This document shows, in pieces, positions 29,556 through 35,049 of a DNA stretch of 35,049 nucleotides (positions within the stretch are counted from its first letter, which is position 1; every line of letters starts with the position of its first letter). The DNA lies in NCBI GenBank assembly GCA_905235995.1, contig CAJONI010000032.1, forward strand, positions 1 to 35,049, written 5' to 3'. The translations under genes were made by a program, and so were the position numbers. This stretch comes from an uncultured Bacteroidales bacterium (GTDB lineage: Bacteria > Bacteroidota > Bacteroidia > Bacteroidales > UBA932). The notes under the pieces were generated by a model, which had not been told where the DNA came from, made no database searches, and worked only from the letters and a program-made list of their open reading frames with translations.

Positions 29556-32017
29556 TCGTTGTTCAGTTCCCTGATATCCACCTGGTCGCGGTGGGAACTT
29601 CCGAGGAGCCACTCGCTGTACCAGTCGGCCATTCTCCAGAAGAAATATTCGTTCATGTCGCCGAAGCCGTGCCTCTGGCCCGGAAGGACGAGCATGTCGA
29701 AACGCTTGTTGGCCCGGATCAGGGCGTTGACCACGCGGATGGTGTTGCTCGGGCTCACGTTGTCGTCGATGTCGCCCGTCACCAGGAGAAGGTGTCCCTT
29801 CAGGTTGCCTGCGATGTCCTGGTTCTTGTCGATGCTGTATCTGAAGGTCGTGTCGCCCGCGGCGGATATCTCCTCGAGGATGCCGTGGTGCTGCTCGCTC
29901 CACCAGCGGTTGTAGATGCTGTTGTCGTGGTTGCCGGCGCAAGAGACCGCCGCCTTGAAGAAGTCGGGATACTTAAGGATGGCCGCGGTCGACATGAAGC
30001 CGCCGCCGCTGTGACCGTGGATGCCCACGCGGTTGATGTCGATGAAGCCGTGGCGTGCTGCCAGCTGCTGGATGGCGTATTTCTGGTCTTCAAGGCCGTA
30101 GTCGCGGAGGTTGCCATAGCCGAAGTTGTGGTACCACTTCGAGCGGTTGGGGTGGCCGCCGCGGTTGCCCACGGTGATGACTATGAATCCTATCTGTGCG
30201 AGGCGGTCGGTGCGGGTGAAGCCTTTCGACCAGACTTCGCTGTTGCCCTCTACCTGCGGACCGGGATAGACGTAGTCGATGATGGGGTAGGTCCTGGTGG
30301 AGTCGAAGTCGTAGGGCTTGTACATGTATCCGTAGAGGTCGGTCACTCCGTCGGCGGCCTTCACCTTGAACGGGGTGGGGAACTTGTAGCCAGCGGCCAG
30401 CAGCTGCGAGAAGTCGGAGTCGTGGAGGTGCATCACCTTGCGGCCGGTGGCGTCGAAGAGCGCTACAGCAGGGATGGTCTCGACGCGGGAGTAGTTGCTC
30501 ACGAAGAACCTGGCGTCGTCGCTGAAGCTGTTGGTGCTGGCGTTGAAGCCTTTTTCGTCGATCTGCCTGAGTCCGGTGCCGTCCATTCCGATGCGGAACA
30601 CATGGCCGTTGTAGGGATTCTCGTCCTTGTTCACCCCCATGGCCTGGAAATAGATGGTCCTGGCGGCCTCGTCGACGGCCAGCACCTGCTCGACGTGGAA
30701 GGCTCCGTCGGTGATCTGGCGCTTGAGAGTGCCGTCGGCTCCGTAGAGATAGAGCTGGGCCCAGCCGTTGCGCTCGCTCCACCACACTATCTCCTTGCCG
30801 CCGTTGACCAGGCGGGGATTGCGGGTCTCGACATAGGTGTTGAGGGTCTCGTGGATCACGGTGCGGGCGGTGTCGGCCGCAAGGTCGACGCGCAGCAGGT
30901 CGGTGCGCTTGAGGTCGCGGCTGCGGCGGATGAGGTAGAAGCCGTCGTTGTCGCCCATCCAAACGCTCTTGCGCCAGTCATCATAGCGCTCGGCGTTCCT
31001 GGAGGTGCGGCGCAGGATTTCGGTGTCCTGGTCCTTGTATGCGGAATAGTCGATCTCGCGGAAGGAGCCGTCGGATGCGTCGAACACGAAGAGATGGTTC
31101 ACCGGGCCGGGCTCGCCGGGCATCTGGTACTTGTAGGTCTGCAGGGTAGGACGGGGTTGGGCGACCGAATTAATCACCCAGAGTTCCTTGACCTTGCTCA
31201 TGTCGTATTTCTCCACTGCGAAGTGCTTCGAGTCCGGCGACCAGAACACATAGTTGGAGATGCGTTCAGTGGTGTCCTTCACTTCGGCGGCGCGGTAGTT
31301 GCTGCCACCCCAGTAGAAATCCTTGGTACCGTCGAAAGTGAGGCGATGGTCCACTACGGTGGAGTCCTTGTCGTCCTCCATCAGCTTGCGCACGTCGGCG
31401 ATGTCCATCCAGTAGAGGTCGTAACCCTTGGAATAGACGGCCTTGGATCCGTCGGGCGAGATGCAGGCCCAGCCGGGATAGTCCTTCTCCTCCTCGTTCT
31501 CCGTCACGTCGACCAGCTTGCCAGTTGCAAGTATGTACTCGAAGCGATATACTTTCTTCTCTTTCTGGGGCTTGCCATTGGGCTTTTCCGGCTTGGAAGT
31601 GTCGGCTTCGGCTTTCTTCTTTTCCTTCTTCTCGACCATCTCGGTGCTCTGGATCTCGAAGGTGAACTTCTCGTCATCCTTCAGCTTAAACTTGCGGAAA
31701 GGGATGTGCTGGGCGTCGAACGGGTCCTTCACTATGGCGGAGAGTTCCATGGCCAGGCGCTCCATGTCGAATGCTTTGGTGCGCGTCTTGGCGACGGGGT
31801 CGACGATGTAGTACTCGGTCCCGGCGGAGGTCTTCCAGCTATACCAGAACTTGTCGGAATTCTTGAACCAGTTGGGGTAGATGGCCGTGCTGTAGACCAT
31901 GTTGTTCACCTTCTTTGCCGAAAAGCGGTCGGCCAGGGCGTAGTTTGGCTCCTGGGCGGAGGAGATGCCGCCGCAAAGCAGCAGGGCAGCCAGCAGAAAG
32001 ATTCGCATTTGTTTCAT
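29552..32017 (-). CDS. S9 family prolyl oligopeptidase, DPP IV-like, secreted
   Basis: An 821-residue protein with a signal peptide (about 1-21, ending SSAQ). The N-terminal two-thirds are a beta-propeller with repeated FxxSPDSKHFA and WSERNGWAQLYLYG-type blades; a Lys/Glu-rich, low-complexity insertion at about 127-155 interrupts the first blades. The C-terminal alpha/beta-hydrolase domain has GNRGGHPNRSKWYH, the nucleophile S670 in GHSGGG, the Asp at about 751 in GDIDDNV and H783 in GQRHGF. Family members remove dipeptides from peptide N-termini in the periplasm. GHSGGG replaces the commoner GWSYGG, but this variant exists in Bacteroidetes S9 enzymes. It is probably co-transcribed with the phosphodiesterase gene 23 bases upstream. 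Confidence 0.92.
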   Translation of the reverse strand: MKQMRIFLLAALLLCGGISSAQEPNYALADRFSAKKVNNMVYSTAIYPNWFKNSDKFWYSWKTSAGTEYYIVDPVAKTRTKAFDMERLAMELSAIVKDPFDAQHIPFRKFKLKDDEKFTFEIQSTEMVEKKEKKKAEADTSKPEKPNGKPQKEKKVYRFEYILATGKLVDVTENEEEKDYPGWACISPDGSKAVYSKGYDLYWMDIADVRKLMEDDKDSTVVDHRLTFDGTKDFYWGGSNYRAAEVKDTTERISNYVFWSPDSKHFAVEKYDMSKVKELWVINSVAQPRPTLQTYKYQMPGEPGPVNHLFVFDASDGSFREIDYSAYKDQDTEILRRTSRNAERYDDWRKSVWMGDNDGFYLIRRSRDLKRTDLLRVDLAADTARTVIHETLNTYVETRNPRLVNGGKEIVWWSERNGWAQLYLYGADGTLKRQITDGAFHVEQVLAVDEAARTIYFQAMGVNKDENPYNGHVFRIGMDGTGLRQIDEKGFNASTNSFSDDARFFVSNYSRVETIPAVALFDATGRKVMHLHDSDFSQLLAAGYKFPTPFKVKAADGVTDLYGYMYKPYDFDSTRTYPIIDYVYPGPQVEGNSEVWSKGFTRTDRLAQIGFIVITVGNRGGHPNRSKWYHNFGYGNLRDYGLEDQKYAIQQLAARHGFIDINRVGIHGHSGGGFMSTAAILKYPDFFKAAVSCAGNHDNSIYNRWWSEQHHGILEEISAAGDTTFRYSIDKNQDIAGNLKGHLLLVTGDIDDNVSPSNTIRVVNALIRANKRFDMLVLPGQRHGFGDMNEYFFWRMADWYSEWLLGSSHRDQVDIRELNND

Positions 32018-32040
32018 GTTCAGAATATTAAAAATTTATT

Positions 32041-32538
32041 TCAGTCGTTCTTGGGCCATTCGCCGACTTCCATGTCTTTGAGCCGGCCGTCTTCGATGCG
32101 GAAGCGGAGGGCTGTGCGGACCAGGTGGAAGCCCTGCAGGCCGGCGGCGCCGGGGTTGAGCACCATCATGTCGTAGTGCTTGTCGTGGACCACTTTCAGG
32201 ATATGCGAGTGCCCGCACACGAAGATGTCGGGACGGCAGGCTTCGATCAGCTGGAGGGCGCGGGCGTCGTAGCGTCCGGGATAGCCGCCTATATGGGTCA
32301 TCAGCACAGTCATCCCGTCCTGCTCGAAGCAGCGCATGGACTTGGTGAAGTCGCGTACGTCGTAGCCGTCGCAGTTGCCGAACACGCCCACCAGAGGCTT
32401 GAAGGTGGCTATCTCCGAAAGGGTCGCCTCGTTGCCTATGTCGCCGGCATGCCACACCACGTCCACCGGTTCGAGGAACGAGCGGACCTTGCGGTCGAAG
32501 TAGCCATGGGTGTCGGAAATGAGACCTATGTAGGCCAT
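32041..32538 (-). CDS. YfcE/MJ0936-type metallophosphoesterase
   Basis: A 165-residue calcineurin-like phosphodiesterase with all metal ligands visible: D9 and H11 in SDTHG, D33 in HAGDIG, N55 in FGNCD, H82 in MTHIGG, and H110 and H112 in CGHSH. YfcE-family enzymes hydrolyse phosphodiesters in vitro; the physiological substrate is unknown. ATG 32538 is chosen because the longer frame extends into the upstream gene and the short start begins directly with MAYIGLISDTHG. It lies 2 bases after the NagX-like gene stop, so the two are coupled. Confidence 0.9.
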   Translation of the reverse strand: MAYIGLISDTHGYFDRKVRSFLEPVDVVWHAGDIGNEATLSEIATFKPLVGVFGNCDGYDVRDFTKSMRCFEQDGMTVLMTHIGGYPGRYDARALQLIEACRPDIFVCGHSHILKVVHDKHYDMMVLNPGAAGLQGFHLVRTALRFRIEDGRLKDMEVGEWPKND

Positions 32539-32540
32539 TG

Positions 32541-33716
32541 TCAGAGTTTTATGATGATCTTTTTGCGATATAGCCACATGGCCATCGCGACGAAGAGCGC
32601 CACATAGCAGAGGGCGTACAACAGCGAAGCGTATTCATTGTCGCCGCCGCAGACAGTCATGCAGCAGTTGCGGTAGAACCATGAGAGAGGGGTCATGTGG
32701 CTGCCGTCGGCAGTGGTCCAGTGGATCATGCGGCCCAGGATCTTCACGGTCAGGCCCGCCATCACGAAAGCGAAGAGCGGGTTCATGCCCATGGCCTTGA
32801 AAGGCACGAACGGTTTCTCGCAGCCCTTCACGTCGATGAAATACACGAAGAAAGCCAGGCAGAATATGGCCCAGCCGCCCGCATAGAGCACGTAGGAACC
32901 AGTCCAGAGCGGCTTGCATACGGGCAGCCAGATGCTCCAGACGCAGCCGAGCGCCAGGCAGATTGCCGCTATGGTGTAGAGCTTTGCCACGACCTCGATC
33001 CTGCTTTCGGTGTTGCGGATGGTCTGGCCTATGTAGTAGCCCAGCAGCACCGTGCCGGCCCCGGAAAGGGCGCCGAGCAGGCCTTCAGGGTCGAAGGGGA
33101 TGCCGTAGCCGTGGTAGATGTGGTTGTCGCCCGCCAGGGCGATGTCAATCTTGCCGGAGATGTTGCCCTCGAGGGTCGCCCAGCCAGGCTCAGTGCCGAA
33201 GACGTAGAGTATCAGCCAGTGCAGGCAGGTGACTGCGGCGATCCCTGTGAGTATCTTTTTCGGGGTCTTGAGCCAAAGGGCGAGGAAGCCGCCCAGGACG
33301 TAGCACATCGCGATGCGCTGCAGGATTCCGAAGATGCGGACATGCTGCAGCCAGTACACCCAGTTCTGGCCGAAGGTCCAGGAGGCGTCGTGGGGTGAGG
33401 TGGGGTAGAAAGGGAACATGTTGAGGCCCAGTCCCACCAGGAAAATCAGTATGCCGCGTTTGATGAGCTTCCTGGAGCTTTGCCTGTTTATGGCGTCGCC
33501 GTATTTGGCGAAGGAGAAGGCCATGGAGACGCCTACGCAGAACAGGAAGAAGGGGAACACCAGGTCGGTAGGGGTGCAGCCTGTCCAGGGGGCGTGCCGG
33601 AGGGGCGGGAACACGTGGCTCCAGCTTCCAGGGTTGTTGACCAGTATCATGCCTGCCACTGTCATGCCGCGCAGCACGTCCAAGGCAGTATAACGTTGTG
33701 TCGTACTTTTTGCCAT
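32541..33716 (-). CDS. NagX-like (HGSNAT/DUF5009) multi-pass membrane acyltransferase family protein
   Basis: A 391-residue protein with about ten membrane helices. The family N-terminus reads QRYTALDVLRGMTVAGMILVNNP, followed by FPFFLFCVGVSMAFSF, and a KAMGMNPLFAFV segment near the end, which match the heparan-alpha-glucosaminide N-acetyltransferase-like membrane family of Bacteroidetes (NagX, DUF5009). The substrate is unknown; sugars from host or cell wall are candidates (inference). ATG 33716 is used; the longer frame reads through a dispersed repeat and past a -7 box 6 bases upstream. Confidence 0.87.
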   Translation of the reverse strand: MAKSTTQRYTALDVLRGMTVAGMILVNNPGSWSHVFPPLRHAPWTGCTPTDLVFPFFLFCVGVSMAFSFAKYGDAINRQSSRKLIKRGILIFLVGLGLNMFPFYPTSPHDASWTFGQNWVYWLQHVRIFGILQRIAMCYVLGGFLALWLKTPKKILTGIAAVTCLHWLILYVFGTEPGWATLEGNISGKIDIALAGDNHIYHGYGIPFDPEGLLGALSGAGTVLLGYYIGQTIRNTESRIEVVAKLYTIAAICLALGCVWSIWLPVCKPLWTGSYVLYAGGWAIFCLAFFVYFIDVKGCEKPFVPFKAMGMNPLFAFVMAGLTVKILGRMIHWTTADGSHMTPLSWFYRNCCMTVCGGDNEYASLLYALCYVALFVAMAMWLYRKKIIIKL

Positions 33717-33722
33717 AAACCA

Positions 33723-33730
33723 CAAATATA
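33723..33730 (-). promoter_or_regulatory. -7 box for the NagX-like operon, 6 bases from its ATG
   Basis: TATATTTG on the minus strand fits TAnnTTTG. The spacing predicts a leaderless mRNA and argues against the longer reading frame. Confidence 0.55.
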
Positions 33731-33740
33731 TAAAAAAACG

Positions 33741-33756
33741 CGTCATTCCCGGCATC
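33741..33756. repeat. Dispersed palindromic repeat, short copy C1
   Basis: CGTCATTCCCGGCATC is an abbreviated copy of the element whose fuller form follows at 33761 after four intervening bases. It looks like the element with its centre deleted. Confidence 0.6.
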
Positions 33757-33760
33757 TTTT

Positions 33761-33789
33761 CGTCATTCCGGGCTTGCCCCGGAATCCAA
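33761..33789. repeat. Dispersed palindromic repeat, full copy C2
   Basis: CGTCATTCCGGGCTTGCCCC followed by GGAATCCAA is the fullest plus-strand copy of the repeat. It fills the intergenic space between the divergent promoters of the NagX-like gene and rsmE. Confidence 0.7.
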
Positions 33790-33796
33790 TCTTTCG

Positions 33797-33804
33797 TATC
33801 TTTG
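33797..33804 (+). promoter_or_regulatory. -7 box for rsmE, 7 bases from its ATG
   Basis: TATCTTTG fits TAnnTTTG and is followed by CCTTCCG then ATG. The spacing predicts a leaderless or near-leaderless mRNA. Confidence 0.6.
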
Positions 33805-33811
33805 CCTTCCG

Positions 33812-34540
33812 ATGGAACTCTTCTATTCAAAAACCATATCCGACGGCGGCCGCGTGCTCGATTCCGACGAATCGGCGCATTGCGTGAGAGTGCTGCGTCA
33901 CCGCGCTGGCGACCGCATCCACGTGGTCGACGGCCGGGGAATGCTCTACCACTGCACGATAACCGACGACAACCCCCGCGCCGTGGGGTTTGAGGTAGAA
34001 GAGTGGATAGAGCACTACGGCAGTCATCCCTACCGGCTCCATATGGCTGTCTGTCCGCCGAAGAACATCGATCGTTTCGAGTGGTTCGCCGAGAAGGCGA
34101 CGGAGATAGGCGTCGACCGCATCACGCCGCTCTTCGGCGATTATTCCGAAAGGAAGGTATTCAAGGGGGAGAGGATTGAAAGGTTGCTGGTTTCGGCGTC
34201 GAAGCAGTCTCACAAGGGTGCCATCCCCGAGCTCGCGGCAGCGACGGCGGTGTCCGGCTTCCTCCGCCAGGACCATTCTGGCTTGAAGCTCATCTGCTAC
34301 TGCGATGAGGTGGAAGGGAAAGTCGACATAAAAGAAGCATTGTCTGTGTCCGGGTTTGACCCGGAATCCCTCCCCGAGCTGACGATAATGATCGGACCCG
34401 AAGGCGATTTCTCCCGCGCCGAGATGGCGCTGGCGCTGGAGCGCGGCTGGCGGCCCGTCTCCCTCGGCGACAGCCGCCTCCGCATAGAAACGGCGGCCAT
34501 TGTCGCAACGGCCGCCGTCTATCTGACATTCAGCAAGTAG
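33812..34540 (+). CDS. rsmE: 16S rRNA (uracil(1498)-N3)-methyltransferase RsmE
   Basis: A 242-residue SPOUT methyltransferase. The N-terminal PUA-like domain has HCVRVLRHRAGDRIHVVDGRG; the knot domain has KNIDRFEWFAEKATEIGVDRI at about 89-109, ASKQSHKGAIPEL at about 129-141, the SAM site IGPEGDFSRAEM (family GPEGGFS) and LGDSRLRIETAA, typical of RsmE. It methylates uridine 1498 of 16S rRNA using SAM. The segment just before the SAM site (residues about 179-187, SGFDPESLP) is encoded by a copy of the dispersed repeat. Only 2 bases separate its stop from the convergent permease stop. Confidence 0.93.
   Translation: MELFYSKTISDGGRVLDSDESAHCVRVLRHRAGDRIHVVDGRGMLYHCTITDDNPRAVGFEVEEWIEHYGSHPYRLHMAVCPPKNIDRFEWFAEKATEIGVDRITPLFGDYSERKVFKGERIERLLVSASKQSHKGAIPELAAATAVSGFLRQDHSGLKLICYCDEVEGKVDIKEALSVSGFDPESLPELTIMIGPEGDFSRAEMALALERGWRPVSLGDSRLRIETAAIVATAAVYLTFSK
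34347..34371. repeat. Dispersed palindromic repeat, copy D, inside rsmE
   Basis: GTCCGGGTTTGACCCGGAAT followed by CCCTC (plus strand) matches the repeat core of copies A and C2. It lies wholly in the coding sequence of rsmE and keeps its frame, in the linker before the GPEG motif. Confidence 0.65.
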
Positions 34541-34542
34541 CC

Positions 34543-35049
34543 TTATTTGTTCTTCCGGGCATTCTGGCCGATGAAGAAGCAGATGGCAGCGACGACCATG
34601 CCGTTGATGGCGGGGAAGCCCCACTTCACGAGGTTGGCCACGACGGCGCCTAAGACGACGCCGGCAATGGCGAACCAGTCGACCTCTTTCACGGGTACGG
34701 TGTCGTCCAGATAGGCCTTGCGGTTCATGAAGTAGTGGAGGATCAGGATGATACCCACTGGCGGCAGGGTGCAGTTGAGCACGTTGAGCCAGTCGCAGAA
34801 GTTCCAGTAGAGCCACACGGCGGCGAGGGTACCGATGATGCCGGAGATGATGACCATCATCTTCTTGGAGAAGCCCGTGATGTTGGAGAGGCCCAGGCCG
34901 CCCGTGTAGAGGGCGTTGTCGTTGGTGGTCCAGATGTTGAGGCCGAGCACCAGCACGGCGAAGTAGAAGAGGTTGAGGTTGAGCATCACCTCGAAGATGT
35001 CGTTGCCACCGGCGTAGATGCTGGAGACGGCACCGAAGAGGAACATCAG
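34543..35049 (-). CDS. Cytosine/purine permease, CodB-like, C-terminal part (5' end outside window)
   Basis: The frame runs through the window edge and stops at TAA (34543-34545 complement), giving 169 residues. It has at least five membrane helices and the segment VLVLGLNIWTTNDNALYTGGLGLSN, followed by FMNRKAYLDDTVPVKEVDWFAI, as in NCS1-family cytosine permeases. It should import cytosine with a cation. The N-terminal helices are outside the window. Which partner gene (such as a cytosine deaminase) it has cannot be seen. Confidence 0.88.
   Translation of the reverse strand: MMFLFGAVSSIYAGGNDIFEVMLNLNLFYFAVLVLGLNIWTTNDNALYTGGLGLSNITGFSKKMMVIISGIIGTLAAVWLYWNFCDWLNVLNCTLPPVGIILILHYFMNRKAYLDDTVPVKEVDWFAIAGVVLGAVVANLVKWGFPAINGMVVAAICFFIGQNARKNK

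Noticed and set aside
29970-30030. GHSGGG in the S9 peptidase as a novel active site
   Set aside because: Family members in Bacteroidetes use this variant, and the full Ser-Asp-His set is present.
29591-32176. 861-residue open frame on the plus strand opposite the S9 peptidase
   Set aside because: It is antisense to a complete peptidase with catalytic motifs and has low-complexity Val/Glu/His-rich composition, a GC-rich shadow frame.
33714-33830. 38-residue N-terminal extension of the NagX-like protein
   Set aside because: It is a translation of the dispersed repeat (DWIPGQARND) across the promoter and into rsmE; ATG 33716 fits the family start.

Overview
The window looks like a chromosomal segment of a GC-rich member of the Bacteroidota, probably Bacteroidales. 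Evidence seen in the sequence: many genes start just downstream of the Bacteroidota -7 promoter element (TAnnTTTG), purine-rich ribosome binding sites are scarce, and the gene set is typical of the group (Hc1-like histone protein, DivIC followed by an S41 lipoprotein protease, holA beside a stand-alone HsdR_N protein, LAB_N glycosylation trio, FeoAB fusion, DPP-IV-like S9 peptidase, NagX-like acyltransferase). The genus cannot be fixed from the sequence alone. No phage, IS element, CRISPR array, tRNA or rRNA was seen, and no gene-free stretch reaches 300 bases.

Layout. Positions 1-310 hold the end of a PD-(D/E)XK/Rpn-type nuclease gene, a terminator and a dispersed repeat. Positions 311-9778 form a lipid-handling block: a LolA-like carrier, an acyl-ACP thioesterase, a DUF3108 protein on the opposite strand, and a tightly packed six-gene minus-strand operon (MMPL exporter, FakA, FakB/DegV, GNAT acyltransferase, PlsX, ACP). 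Positions 9819-12327 hold divergent cca and holA. Positions 12319-15189 hold an M6 protease, a small lipoprotein and a PD-(D/E)XK protein. Positions 15263-18914 hold a GT2/LAB_N/GT39 glycosylation module followed by alanine racemase. Then come a membrane protein, manA and a CPBP protease (18989-21446), DivIC with an S41 protease (21518-23331), an Hc1-like protein, HslR, Pth and L25 (23460-25248), a C11 protease lipoprotein with TsaE (25370-26942), FeoAB with a Cys-rich partner (27044-29555), an S9 peptidase, a YfcE-like phosphodiesterase and a NagX-like protein (29552-33716), RsmE (33812-34540) and a cut-off cytosine permease (34543 to the window end).

How the genes may work together. The most striking unit is the operon at 2452-9778. 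FakA and FakB should make acyl-phosphate from free fatty acid, PlsX interconverts acyl-phosphate and acyl-ACP, and a dedicated ACP is encoded last. Placed between them is a GNAT protein resembling the YghO/bacterial ceramide synthase family, and first in the operon is an MMPL exporter. I infer a fatty-acid activation, N-acylation and lipid export pathway; the nearby thioesterase and LolA-like carrier could supply free acid and carry product. Small-scale features of note are start codons lying 4-7 nt from -7 boxes (possible leaderless mRNAs), a perfectly palindromic bidirectional promoter, and a dispersed palindromic repeat that reaches into coding sequence in two places.
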